A stretch of DNA of 64,000 bases from Pithys albifrons albifrons (GCF_047495875.1 NC_092462.1:26738523-26802522), one strand, 5' to 3'; shown: positions 25,342 to 39,012, numbered from the stretch's first letter. Made by a program: numbers and translations. Notes: a model not told the origin generated them from the sequence alone.

Positions 25342-28033
25342 CTGGGATAATCAAAAGTCAAAACAAAATGAAACAGTTAAATCAGAGGAACACTGAAGAT
25401 GAGGGAAAATATACAGACTTGGGGAATACTGTGGACTTCAGAAGATGAATAACTCTATGTCAGCAGCTAAATGCAGTATCTTAAAGATACTTGGAGCATG
25501 AAGGCACAGAAAAGAAACAACAAAAGAAGCAGACGTAGGACAGAATTATTAAAAACAGCATGGTGGGAAGCAGCCAGGCTGTAAGTGGTGTTTCACAAAA
25601 GACAGGTTCAACATGCAATGAAGGAATTGTTAGTTTGGTGAATCACAGTGGCCCATCACAACCGAACATATGAAATAATGCATCTGGCTTGTGTATTTTT
25701 TTAAAAATAATTGATTGCTCACGCTGCTAGATTTGGATTCACTGTTGCTGAGAAGACAGCACATAACACATTTGCTGGTTTTATGCTGATCCATTTTATC
25801 TTGGCTGCTTTTTTCCCCCTTTCTAAGCACTGCTTTGGCTGAGAATGAGGAAAAATCAGTATAAAAGGTTAGTCTAATTCAAGCCTGCAGTTCTGCTGAC
25901 TACTTCACTGAGGAGTGTGTATTCCCACCTTTTGCACTATTACTAATAGGTATTATAGTCATATAAATGAGTTAGTTCAACCAGCTATCAAGAAAATAGT
26001 TAAGTATTATGAAAACCTGATGCCATATTGTCAAGTGAGTTCCCTAACTATCTGCCAAAAATTCCAGACATACTTAGTATGAACAAGGACATCGGTTGAA
26101 TGTACACATTGTCAAACTCATTATTTTTGGTACATTATTGGCTTTGTAAGAAGCCTGTGCACTAACCTACTTGTCAGATCCAATAACAAGTTACTGTGTC
26201 TGGGAAGCCCTACAGGAATAAAATGCTTTACCTCTCTTTCCTCCCAGTTCTTTTTGTGGTTTCCTGTCACATCATGAGTAGATGACATGCTGAGAGTGTA
26301 AAGCGGGTCAGCAGCATCTTGGTTGTCTGCATGACCACTACCTTTTTTATGTGCTGATATCCTAGGAAAGTTTGTGACTGTTGCGATGACCTACAGTATC
26401 TTTCAAATGTTGTCTTTGGACAGTCCTTCCCTGGTAGCAGGGAAGAAGAAAGCAACACTTTCCAAAGCATTAAGACAGCACAGCTTTTATTATTGTTTCC
26501 TCTGTGCCTCTTGATTCCACGCATGTAGCAAACTTACTAATTTTCTCATCATTATTTAGCAAATTTTTTACTATGGTACTATACACTCCCAAAATTAAGG
26601 CATCTCCAAGGTATTAACTTTTCAAGAGTTTTTCCTAGCACTGGGTACTACAGGATATTTATCTATTACTATTTACACAAACAGTTTGCTGAAGGTACAA
26701 AAATGAAGGCTGAGCTGAACCCTGGCTATGAATAAATTTTCTTCGAGAAAATAAACTACAGATATTATCAGTTAAAACACTCAACTGTAAGGTCATGGTA
26801 AGTATAAAAACTTCCCCCCAGGGCATCATGGGCGAACAGCTAAGTTTAAATGTTTGGTCTGCTGCAGGCTTAGCCCAAAAGATTTAATTATTCTTATTAT
26901 GAATGAATACAGGAAAGAATTATGCAAGTACTTGTAGAAGGAAAATTACAAGGTTAAACTGTTGGCTCAGCGGGACCAATCAACAGCTCTTGCATCTGTA
27001 TCGGTGCTTTTATTGTGAATTTAAGCACTGTTTTCAGAGAATGTTTCTTTATTATAGGAAAAAAAATACTATTGTGCTCCCTTAAAATGATAGGTGTTCT
27101 AACTACTGTTAAATTTTTTGCCTGCTGTTTATCCATGCTAGCTCCTGTACTTGAATTATAGAACTTTATGCAACATTTTGAAGAGTCTCAGAAAGAAGAA
27201 TCAGAAATTCCCAGTAGGCTGAAGAGAAGCATCTGCTCACAATGGAAAATAATAGGAATTTCTCCCATGACTCCCTTTGTATCAGGGCTATTTAATCTGA
27301 AGTCTCAGAATGGCTTCTGGGATTTGCTTTGAAGAACAGAAGAAGAATGAAAAAACTTGCACTTCAGAAAGAAAAAAAATATTGTGAAACAGAATAATAT
27401 TATTTCATTATAAAAATACCAAATCTTTAATAGCAAAGCGTGGCAATTTCCTTCTTTCCTCAATTACTGCTTTCTAGTGTTAGAAAGAGAAAGAACTTTA
27501 CAAAAACGGAAAAAATCAGAATCTCCACAACCGATGCAGGCTGGATGAGAAAGATGAGCTGAAACAGTACTTAAGGTTACTTTAGGATGCATTTAGAAAA
27601 ATCCTATATATGACAATATTATTGAAATTCATTACATGATTGCATTAGAAATCTTGCAGAATACTAAGTCAATTTCATTAATTTTTAGAGAAAGAATTCA
27701 AGCTATATTCTGCCTTTGATTCAAACACAAATGTCTTCAGAGCTGTGCTACAGAGATCAAACTACCTTCTAGGAAATAACTGCTACTACAGATCAGCAAA
27801 TATTTTTTGATAAGTATCAAATACATGATCTTCCCTAGCACAATCTCACATTTTTGAAAACCAGATAAATAAAGAATCATGAAAGACAAGGGGATGAGCA
27901 GGTTTATACAACACACATACACTAAATATTGGTTCGCTTACTGTAGATACTGGAGATGGTATTGAAAATGCTTCTTCTGCACTATGCATTTTCTTTCTTG
28001 GCTTCTGCGGTGACTTTTAAATATATGGGACAG

Positions 28034-28038
28034 CTGGA
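28034..28038. repeat. TSD (ctgga) left of solo LTR
   Basis: Matches 28611-28615 exactly and abuts the TG...CA termini of the LTR. Confidence 0.9.
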
Positions 28039-28610
28039 TGTGCTGGGTTTTGCAGTAGCTGGTGTGGGGCTATGTTTTGTATTTCTGCCAAAAACAGCAT
28101 TGGTAACATGGAGGTGTTTTTATTCCTGCTAATCAGCACTTACACAGAGCCAAGGCCTTTTCTGCCTCTCACACCATCCCACCAGTGAGGGGGCTGGGGG
28201 TGCACAAGACACTGTGAGGAGACACAGCCAGGAGTGCCGACTCCAACTGATCCAAGGGATATTCCTTACCATATGCCATCATGCTTACTGTATTCAGCTG
28301 GGGGAAGAAAAAGGAAGGAAGTTTTCATTCAGAGCGATGGTGTTTGTCTTCCCAAATAACATTACGTGTGATGGAGCTCTGCTTTCCTGGCAATGACTGA
28401 ACACCTGCCTGCCCATGGGAAGTGCTGAATTAATTCCTTGTTTGGCTTTGCTCGCGTGTGCAGCTTTTGCTTTAACTGTTAATCTTGTCTTTATCTCAAC
28501 CCACAAGTTTCCTCACTACTACCTTTCTGATTCTCTATCCCATCCTACTGGTGAGATGTGAGCAAGTAGCTGTGTGGGGCTGAGTTGCCAGTTGAGATTG
28601 AACTATGACA
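28039..28610 (+). mobile_element. Solo LTR, avian ERV-L-like (572 bp), with 5-bp TSD
   Basis: Starts TGTGCTGGGTTTTG and ends CTATGACA. It is flanked by CTGGA at 28034-28038 and 28611-28615, a 5-bp target duplication. From memory the body matches the common avian ERV-L LTR: 'acacagagccaaggcctttt', 'caactgatccaagggatatt', 'gaacacctgcctgcccatgg' and 'ctttatctcaacccacaagt'. The TATA position reads GTATTCAGCTG instead of a good TATA box, and the ATTAAA-type signal before the poly-A site is mutated, so promoter and polyadenylation activity are doubtful. No internal retroviral genes remain. It is antisense to COL25A1. Confidence 0.93.
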
Positions 28611-28615
28611 CTGGA
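28611..28615. repeat. TSD (ctgga) right of solo LTR
   Basis: Matches 28034-28038 exactly, fixing the 3' edge of the LTR. Confidence 0.9.
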
Positions 28616-30613
28616 TATTTACCTGCAGTATTACATACACTTTTTTTGTAAAATCCTCAAAAGCGAAGTTGTTTATACAGTAGATTTTTTTTTCCAATAG
28701 TACCCAACTATTTACTTAGCATTTTACTACCTGTCTAATAACCCTATTCTGGACAGAGACAACACATGGGAGGAAGGAGAATAAGAGTGCAATTTAAGTC
28801 TGGTTTTGTGCAAAGTAGCTTCCACTCGTCAAAAATGTTGTAAGTATACTGTATCTCAAAGAAATATATTTTAAATCAGATTTTCAGTGCTACACAAAAT
28901 CAGTTGTTTTCCATTTAAGCAGTTATCTTTTATAAATGGGTTATTCTGCAGGTAAATATTTAAATGATTTTAGGGGTTATTGTTAGAAAATGAATATGTA
29001 AACAAGTGCATCAGAAACCTTTAGAGAGTTCATGTGAAAGAGATAGCAAGCATTATTACTTTAGGCACCTTTAATGAGATAGTAACTTCTTTGGAAAATT
29101 CTCACTGAAAAAAAAGAAGATAAGAAAAAATACCACAAGCTGAAATTTACTGTGTGATACAAGAATCTTCTACGGAAAGAAAAAGAGGAAGGTATGGATT
29201 ATCTTCTTACTCTTAACTTCCTTACTCATCCTTCAGGGATCTTTTTGATTTAAGGAATACTCCTTAGAACACTGAGTTGTGAACCAGGAGTTGTATAATA
29301 AACAGAAAACAGATATGATTTCTTCTTTATAAACTGAAACTCCACCCCCTTTATAAAGGAAGGGGGCTTTTTGTTTGGCAGATTTTAGTTTTGGTTTGGT
29401 TTTTTATCAGAACTCAGAAACTCATCCTGATAAAATGATGTGACTAAATTATTCCGCATTTCTAAACAATCTACCATAAATTTTATTGTTAGATGTTTGC
29501 TTGCAGCGGCCTGAAAATCTGTTATGTTAGGAGATTCAGAAGAAAACAGGAATCCAGCTCTACAGCAGCTGTATGAGCTGCATGCCAGTTACTATGTCAG
29601 ACTGAGTTTAAAAATACCAACGTGGAGGGAAAAATAATCCGTTTCAAACAGCAGGTTTGCACATCATCCCCAATAAGTTCAGGTAAGGTGAAAGATGACA
29701 TGTCATCTTTTCAAATCACCTATCTTAATTCAAGACTGAGAGAAGTCAAAAATCCCAGCACTGTCAGGTTTCCTCATTGTGATACCATTAAAATGATGGA
29801 TCTCCATTTCTTTCTTTTTCTCTCCTTTGTTTGATTATAGGTTTATTGAGGCTGAATTTTTTAAATTTAATATAGTATTCCTAGCATGATGAGATTTCTT
29901 TTCAGTGCAATTTTGACTTAGAGCTTATGTGAACAATGAGCATGATAGGATCATCAACAAGCTGTATTTCTCTACTGATGAAACACTGTTTCTTTTCCAA
30001 TGATTTCAAAATTATCGCTGTTAGGAACAATGTGAGCCAATAAACAGTCCAGGTACAGAAGTTACTAAATCAACCTGCAACAAGTCCCTCTGGTCAGCAA
30101 TCAGGAAATTACAGAAAAAAACCCCACCCAAACCCAAGTCATCCAGATTTTGGGCAGGAGAAAACTTTGCTGTAAAAAGAATGAACTACAAGAGTACAAG
30201 AAAGATGAGTTGAGTATCTCTAAAACCCCTTTACTGCACTAAAAAGCTCTTTCAAAAAATACAGTTTCAGAGTTTCCTGACTTCTTCCCTCAAGCAGTTT
30301 GCATTAGCTACCCATCTGAGACATAACCCATCACCTGAAGATTGCAAAGTATAACTGCTCTAAGGTAGGGATTTAGAGGTTTAAATGAAGCGGGTTTCTT
30401 AAAAAACAACAAAATTCGTGGTGCTGTTAGGCTGCTTGATCTTCTTGAGCAGAAATGCACGGATCTCAACTTAACTGCAGACTTTATCACACAACCTATC
30501 TTGCTTCCCTTCAACTCATTGAAAACACTGATGCCAAATTAATCATTCAAGATCTGAAGTAGAACTCCTCACCAATGCACTTCATTGATTTTAGTTTGAT
30601 GGGAAAATATTAC

Positions 30614-31521
30614 AAAGGGAGGGAAGGGAGGGAGGGAAGGGAGGGAAGGAAGGAGGGAGGGAGGGAAGGAGGGAGGGAAGGAAGGAGGGAGGGAAGGAAG
30701 GAGGGAGGGAGGGAGGGAGGGAGGGAGGGAAGGAGGGAAGGAGGGAAGGAAGGAAGGAGGGAAGGAAGGAGGGAAGGAAGGAGGGAAGGAAGGAGGGAAG
30801 GAAGGAGGGAAGGAAGGAGGGAAGGAAGGAGGGAAGGAAGGAGGGAAGGAAGGAGGGAAGGAAGGAGGGAAGGAAGGAGGGAAGGAAGGAGGGAAGGAAG
30901 GAGGGAAGGAAGGAGGGAAGGAAGGAGGGAGGGAGGGAAGGAGGGAGGGAGGGAGGGAGGGAGGGAGGGAGGGAGGGAAGGAGGGAAGGAAGGAAGGAAG
31001 GAAGGAAGGAAGGAAGGAAGGAAGGAAGGAAGGAAGGAAGGAAGGAAGGAAGGAAGGAAGGAAGGAAGGAAGGAAGGAAGGAAGGAAGGAAGGAAGGAAG
31101 GAAGGAAGGAAGGAAGGAAGGAAGGAAGGAAGGAAGGAAGGAAGGAAGGAAGGAAGGAAGGAAGGAAGGAAGGAAGGAAGGAAGGAAGGAAGGAAGGAAG
31201 GAAGGAAGGAAGGAAGGAAGGAAGGAAGGAAGGAAGGAAGGAAGGAAGGAAGGAAGGAAGGAAGGAAGGAAGGAAGGAAGGAAGGAAGGAAGGAAGGAAG
31301 GAAGGAAGGAAGGAAGGAAGGAAGGAAGGAAGGAAGGAAGGAAGGAAGGAAGGAAGGAAGGAAGGAAGGAAGGAAGGAAGGAAGGAAGGAAGGAAGGAAG
31401 GAAGGAAGGAAGGAAGGAAGGAAGGAAGGAAGGAAGGAAGGAAGGAAGGAAGGAAGGAAGGAAGGAAGGAAGGAAGGAAGGAAGGAAGGAAGGAAGGAAG
31501 GAAGGAAGGAAGGAAGGAAGG
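30614..31521 (+). repeat. 908-bp purine-only tetranucleotide tract, mainly (GGAA)n
   Basis: Every base from 30614 to 31521 is G or A. The left third mixes GGGA and GGAA units. About 30768-30928 is a regular 12-bp unit (gagggaaggaag) repeated roughly a dozen times. From about 30984 to 31521 it is pure GGAA, about 134 copies. Long ORFs on both strands here are artefacts of the repeat. In the COL25A1 pre-mRNA the tract is a 908-nt pyrimidine run. It may form triplex DNA or act as an ETS-factor array or a polypyrimidine-binding-protein platform; these are inferences. Its true length may vary between alleles or be mis-assembled. Confidence 0.98.
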
Positions 31522-34500
31522 CATTCTTCATACCTTAATAGCATCACCCTGTAAATCCAGCAATCTCTCTCTTGTTTGCAAGCCATATATTAACTCTCTC
31601 ATAAAAAAATTCCTACAGAATCACCTTTGTCAAACTAACAAGGATCTCAAAGCATACCCAGGAAGCACAGAAGAGTTTTAGAAGCAAAGTCCTGAGAAAA
31701 CATGGAGAGTGATGAACAGGACCACCACGATTAAGGCTCCAGACAAAACCTCTATCAGCCAGAAGTTACACCATACCCTAACTAGGTTCTCAGTATTGAG
31801 ACTTCAGTTCATGAACATAAAGGTAACCAGTACTTCAATTTTAATCCACCTGCCTAGTGTAGGGCCTTCCGTACAGAGAAATATGCAGCATGCACGTGTA
31901 AAGCAATAAGCCAATGTTAATAGACACCTGCCGAGCACAACTGGCAGGAATCTAACACGCATTTTGCTGTCCTTGTCACAGAAAAGAAAATGCGTTTTTT
32001 CAAACTTTTTAGAAACTTTGAATTTCAAAAAACAAAAGCAGACCTGAAGCTGTCAATGTCATGAAGTGACTCTGGTGTCCATATGAACCTAAATTAGATG
32101 ATGGAAATAATTAATAATGGAACAAGATGGAAAATGAGGAACAGTTTTAAATATTCCAAAATAAACCAGAAGTGCCATGTACAGTCTCCAAAACCTTTTG
32201 GAGCAATATCACCCTCCATTACAAAACTATTAGCTTAGAGCCCGTCTTACAGTCTGAATACTCTAATAACTTCTGTGCAATTATAAGATGGACTGGTTAT
32301 GTCTAAAAGTAAGCAATTCAAGGAAGAAAAATTGTTCAGAGTTTGGCTATTCAGGGAGTGGCTGAACTACAAAAAAGTTCTGCATATGGTAACAATAAGG
32401 GAGTACAAAGAGTTCTATGGATGAAAAATTACAATCACAGCTTTACAAAAGCATATTTCACAGCTTAAAAATAATTGCCAAGATATATTTTATTTTTATA
32501 GTTTATGCAGATCTAAAAGACAGGGGTTTTGTGGTGGAGATGCATATTTGAGTATCTGAGCACCATGACTGCCCTTGCTGTTGAAATATATATGTAAAAA
32601 AAAAAAAAAACATGAGGAAGAGCTAGGCAGATCTAAGTTGGAAGGAACGCTTCCCGAAGACTGAGGATGGATATCCTTCTATTTATCACGGCCAACTATG
32701 CTAATGTATATGCAAAAAGGGCCAACTATGAGTGTGAACCCCAAACTGTGGAGCACCTCTCTTGACTTTATACATCAAGCTGGCAAAATTATATTCAGAT
32801 ATATTTCCTCCTTGTAGTCTATACATCTCACCAGCATCTGCTACATTTGTACAGTCCTACCTGTATGACAACTTACTGCAAAAGGAAACTACTGTTGACC
32901 CCAGAAAGAGTAGGAGCAACATAGTTCAACTTAGAGTAAATAAAGGAGCCAAAATGCTTCACCCATCCATAATCCATAAAAACAGTCTCTGAAGGGTTGC
33001 AAAACTGTGTGTTTCCATAAAAATACTTAATTATGCTACTGATTTCCAGTATTGCTTAACAAGTACTTGAACACAGAAAACATACACACAGACCAGAGAG
33101 AAAACTCCTACATTCCACCTAAAACTTCTCTTTTCACCTAAAGAAATTGAAGTTCCTGTAACTGTAAACAGAAAGCACATGTCTAATTCATCAATGCCAA
33201 CATCACTGTGTGAATATATTGGATGTGGTGGGTGCCATGTTGATGAGAAAACAATAAACTGTGAAAAATGTCACTTCTCAAAAATTAGCTGGCTAGCATT
33301 CAGTAGGAGATAGATTGTAGTAACAGCTGTGGCATCATGACTTTGATGAATTAGATTTTTGTTTTGGAATAATTCTGAAGAATCTGTTTCCTCACACTAT
33401 CATGGAAGTGAATCCATTTGCTCACTGAACCACTGTTAAAGAACGATCTTTCTTACTACCTGTGTTTTCATAGCTTTACACAATATGAAAAAAAATATCC
33501 ATTTCACTTCTTTCAGTCAACTTCTTTTTTTTTTGGCTTCTACAAATCTTCTCTTTTCAGGGGGAATGAGGTTCATTAAGGAGAAATAAAAATAGAGTCT
33601 TCCAGTAAATAACACAGTATCATATAGAACTAACTTTCAGAGACTTTTTTTCACCTTCCCTCAGTGGAAACATCAGCTTTGGAAGATTAACAAACTCAGG
33701 AACAGGAACATTAAACGATCTTTGCTTCATGAGGACAGAAGAACCCTATCATCATGCTCCTTTTATCTGCCCACAGAGGCACATATTTGGAATGGGTCTC
33801 CCAGGGAATTAAGAAAAAATACAGCTGCCATAGAGATACTTCTCTTTTGACTTCCAATAAAGATTAACCAGAGTGGATGCATCTCCATAAAAGAGAATTA
33901 TTACAACAAAGGGTTTAAAAGAGAACAAAAGGAAGAGGCAAGGTACTGAAGTGTTTATAAATAAATACATAGATAAAACCACGATCTCTTTCAACTATCA
34001 TGTGGTTGTAGAAAGCTTTGTTTGAAGAATTTCTGGGGGAAAAATACCCACTTGAGCAGATACACTACATTAAAACCTAAACTCCAAACCAAGAGCTTTC
34101 AGCTATGGGCTGCAATACGTGGTCAAATATCAGAATCTAAAATTCTGTACATGCAAGCCCATTCAGAGACTTCTGACAAGTACCTACCAGAATTAAAGGG
34201 CACAAACATACATGCAGCTATTGTAAAGACACTACTGCTTCCTAAATACAGTACAACCTAAATCACATGTTAAAAGTTGGTGCTGCATACAACTATGGCC
34301 CCTCCAAAATTACTTGGAGCCAGCCAGTTCTCAAAAAGCACAAAGCATCACGGAAAAAAGGATAGAAAGCCCACTTAAAAAGATTATTCTATTCATGGAA
34401 ATAAAACAAAATTCAGGTATGCAATACAACCTTTTTCATTCTTTCTTCCTGAAATGTTTCCCTATACAATTTTTAATGATGCACCACCTGTTTTATTTCC

Positions 34501-34572
34501 CCAAATTAACAAGAGGGATGTAGCAATGAAAAGAAATTGTATTTTTAAAAAAGATTCTTTCTAGTTCTTGAA

Positions 34573-34640
34573 GAAAAATTTTCAAATAAATCACGATCAG
34601 TTTCCAGAAAAATTTTCAAATAGATTATGATCAGTTTCCA
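34573..34640 (+). repeat. Tandem duplication, 2 x 34 bp
   Basis: Units 34573-34606 and 34607-34640 both start GAAAAATTTTCAAAT and end GATCAGTTTCCA. They differ at three positions. This is a small local duplication with no evident function. Confidence 0.9.
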
Positions 34641-37600
34641 GAAGGAACTTCTATTACTGTGACTTCAAAAATGAAATCATTAAGTGTGTGAAGTGCTCAG
34701 ACAGGCAAAAAGCATCTTTATTTGCAAGTTCGAGCCTTTATTAGACAAATTAACTGGGGATCTGCATGGTACTTCATTTACTGTCTTAATACCCTCTCCC
34801 ACTGATCTAAGACCTCAGTACTAACAGCCTTTCACACAAAACACTGGACACTACAATTAAAACCCAAAGTGTGCATTTGGAGGTTCATGACCAGGTTGAA
34901 AGTGTTAGGCTGACCCATTCACAAGAGTCTGGAGGATGAGGAAGAAGAATGAGAGGAGAAGCTTGATGTTCTTTATTTTAAAACCAGGTGTAACTCATGC
35001 CTGGAAGATGACAAGGAATAGTGTCTGAAAAAGAGATAATGTTCCAGACAAGATAACCTTTCTATTGGGGCCAGTATTTTGATTTGAATTATTGGGAAAA
35101 GTTAAGAACTTTCTGCTTTTCAATATTTTGCTCAACAGCAAATATCAAGGGGGTTAAAGAGGTGAAAAATGCTGAGACTTACATGAATAATGAAACAAGT
35201 GTTATTGGAAGACAGCAGATGCTTGAAAGACTGTAGATGCAACACAGTATTTGGTGCCAAAAGATTTGAGGAATCTAGAAACCATATTGCTGGGTAAGGA
35301 AATAGAGAAAAAGACAGGACAGAAAGAAAAGAAATTCAGTCAAAAATATAATAAAGCAGTCATGAAGGGGAAAGCCTCAAGCCATATGTTCATCAACTAG
35401 ACAGTGTCTAAAGGGAATTTTGGTTTGCTTGTAACTGGTTCAACAGAGGCTACTGAGAGGATGCTGTAAGAGTCTTGTCATTTTTACTCAGAGGCTCAGC
35501 AGAAATGCTGCTTCAAACTACAATTCTGTCTTTTTTTGGAGGTGAAAGGATATATACAGATCCGACGTCCAAAAAACTTCTTCTTTCAATTATTTTTCTT
35601 TTATGGTAAATTCCACTAATGCTTTTAAAATTTATGTGAAAAGAATCAGAATTTCTTTTTGTGGAGTGGTCATTTATTTTTTGTAATTTTCTTTTGTTGT
35701 TTTTTTTTTCCTGGTAGTGTTTTCTTGTCAGGGGGTGGGGGATGGTTAGGTTTTTTTCGTTTGTTTGGTTGGGTTTTGGTTGGTTGGGTTTTGTGTGATT
35801 TTGTTTGTTTTTCATTTTGATAAATCTCTACAAAATCTTCCTAATGAGTTGGTGCTCATTTTCCCCAACAAGCTATTTAAAAAAGCTACTAAGTTTCCCC
35901 ATACATCTGCTTTTTAAAGTTTTCCGATGTAGAAACAAATGGAGATTTTTTTCTACTTTGATTCCAAATTCCCTTTAAACTCAAAGTACAGCTCATTGCA
36001 CAGTCAAACAGAAATCTTTTTTTGACAACTGCTGCACAAACAGAAACACATAAGCTCTACCAACAAAACATTTACCCAAGGAAACAGATGTTACTGAAAT
36101 CAGACCAACCTGCAACAGAAAATGGGCTACACCCTCAGCCAAGAAAATTTCCAAATCCAAACATGCCATACCTGTGCCTTTCTGAGCCATATTCCAGCGA
36201 AATGCACACTCCTCTCACCTGTTTCCTACCTTCAGTCAAATTATGCAAGCTAAATTGACGTTCACCAGGGCTGAACAAGTGAATCCATAAACAGAGCGAA
36301 ACAGTTCAGTGAAACAGCCTTTAAGATCTGCAAGCATTTACCAATCTCATTAGTTCATTTAATCTCAAACTCTCTAGCCTATTCTTCTTTAAAGTTTTGT
36401 GGATCCACACATGAATACCTCCAAATAAAACATTTTCATTACTTTCTTCTGACATAACTGGTTTTCAAGATTATAAAAGGATTTTGCAGAAGCTGGTGAC
36501 AGCATGAATTAAAAACAATGTTTCTTCGCTTTCCCATCTAGGGGAAACAATTTGAATGTGATGGAAAAAACAGATTACACTTAACATACCCTAAGGGCAG
36601 AGACCTAAAATGAGAGATCTCCTATCATATTCAGAGTGGATTAAGCCAAATCAGGATAATTGATCCACACAGCTGGAAGTGGAAATGTTGAGGTCACTTT
36701 TCCTTTGGAGATTGGCTGATCAGTCAGAGTACCTGAAGAGAAACCACAAACCTCACTTGGGCCTTTTCCTATTAAAAAAAGGAAGATACAACTGCACTTT
36801 CTCAATGATTAGGAATGCAAGTACTATATTATGCATAACAAAAGTTACTGAACTGCTGTATGTTACTTTTGTTCTTTTGGAGCATTTTCTTTCAACATTC
36901 ACTCTCACCTATGGAAAACTGTACCATAATTAATATCACCGTCTGAAACTAACCACAAATGGCAAACTAAGATAATTCCAATTGCTGGAGTCCAAAATCT
37001 CAGTGTGTATGTGAAATACTGCTGAATTGAAATATGAAATTGAATCTAAGTTTAAGTCCAGTATAGTGATACAACTTCTGTTTCACAAAGGTCTCTGTAC
37101 TGAGAAATAAAGAACTTCTTTAGTAGCCACAATTTGTCTCGTATTTTTTTCTCTGTCCCAATTTCACTTTGCCCTCTCATAGTAAGCAATAATTATTTTG
37201 GGGATTACTTCTCTGAGTAAGTGTTGTTTAACATGAAAAAAGCAGAAGAACCTACCCTTAACTTTGCTTACCTTTCTTGCAATTCACCTGGTAAAATGAG
37301 GAACTGTTACAGAAAGAAGAGTGTGACTTTTAAAAATTTCCAAGTATTTCCTGTGTTAATTCATGTTCTAGGAATTCCAATCTCCAACAGCAGTTTATTT
37401 TGGTAAGAATCTCATGTTGCAGAAAGTAACTGATTACATAAAAACCTTAATATTCTTTTCAACTGATGAATGCTCATGCACATGACGGTTTTTCATCATG
37501 CTTCTTTTGTGAGTCAAAGCAGCAAAGGGTTAAATTCTTCTCATTTACACTGGGAATAGCTACCATGAACACGTACAAAATAATCCAAAAAGAATTTTTA

Positions 37601-38634
37601 ACTCAGCTATCCTGTTAGATTATCAGTACTTTGCAGATCTTGATATTAGCAAAAATTAAAAATATTAACTACTCAACCTTAAGCAATATTGGGGAGGGGG
37701 ATGGGGGAGAAGGGAAACCCACAAAGAAAAAGAACCAAAAAAATCCCCAAATCATTTTGTGAGGGTGATTTATGATCTGTATCCTACACAGTCATGGAAA
37801 AAAACCCTTCCAATTGACATTCCACATTGCTTGTATAAATCTTTCCTACCAGACAACTATGTTTGCTTTCAGAAACATCTTTAACTAATCTTGATTTCAA
37901 TATGCAGAGATAGAGCTGAGAGAATGAAAATAAGAGCAGCGCAAACAATACTCTAGAATTTTCCCTGTGGTGCAAGAGGTGCAAGATCCCCAGAATGGAT
38001 AAGGCTTCATTCTACTAGTTAACTGCTGGCATTAAAAAACAAATCCAAAACCACAGAGCTGAGAACCTTAATAACTTGACAAACACCAGCCAAACCATTT
38101 TTTGGTGTACTTACTGGATGCCAGTCCCGTATAGGGATATGAAACAAATATTCGATTCCCAATAGGGAAATAGTTCCTAATGCAACTTTATATAGAGGAA
38201 CCGCCTGCTCCAGATGTCCCCTTCCTTGTGTCACTTCTCTCCTAAATGGTATCTGAATACTGACTGCGGGGTGAATCAGGGGTGCACACAGCTTCAAGAA
38301 AACATTTCCACCCTGTACTTTCTGGAAAACACAGAATTCAACCACAGAATTTTACATCCCTTGACCTGAGCTAGAGAGTAACGATGCACTTAAGCTCCCA
38401 CATAGGAATATTCATCTGGGAGCTCTATGGGTAGCACAGTTTTACATAACATTCAGTATATCCTAAGTCCAAATGAAAAACACAGCATGAAACAAAATCA
38501 GCTTGCAACTGTCCTTCTAGGTGAAAGAACTGATGACTTAAGAATTCTTACAGGATAGCTTAGACTTTCCCTTCCCATTTATGACAAATATAAACAAAAT
38601 CATGGAATAATAGAGGTTAGAAAAAAACCTGTCA

Positions 38635-38896
38635 TTAGCAGGAGAGTGAGAGGCTTCAAAGGGAGGGAAGGGAGCTGCTTGGCTCATTCCCTGGCAGGCT
38701 TTGTTTGCTGCTCCTTCATCTATCAGCAGGTGACTCAGAGGGGAGTTGGAGGCGTGGCCTGCTCGTTAGCAGGAGAGTGAGAAGGCTTTAAAAACATCTC
38801 TAGGGAGCACAAGCGACCTGGAGCGCGGTGAACAGGAGTGGGCAAACAGGGGCATGGCACAGCAGTGAGGGCGTGGCATGGCAGTTTGCATGGCAG
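38635..38896 (+). promoter_or_regulatory. CR1 5'UTR with a repeated unit, 131-bp spacing
   Basis: TTAGCAGGAGAGTGAG occurs at 38635 and again at 38766, followed by aggcttcaaa and aaggctttaaa respectively, a 131-bp offset. The second copy lies next to 'gtggcctgctcg' and TTTAAAAAC, which resembles an A/T-rich core promoter. Repeated 5'UTR units are known in some LINEs as internal-promoter monomers; applying that here is inference. Confidence 0.6.
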
Positions 38897-39012
38897 TTCG
38901 CACAGGCAGGGTGAACAGGCAGGGCATAAGCCTAGGTATTTCTGTGGCCTTTTTTTTTTTTCTCTGTTTGTTTGTTTCTCTTTTCTACCTTTCCCTACAG
39001 CTCAAGGCAGTC

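Noticed and set aside
30569..31681. Very long ORFs (over 300 codons) on both strands with GRKE or FLPS repeats
   Set aside because: They exist only because a 4-bp repeat without stop codons is open in every frame. There is no conserved protein and no splice context.
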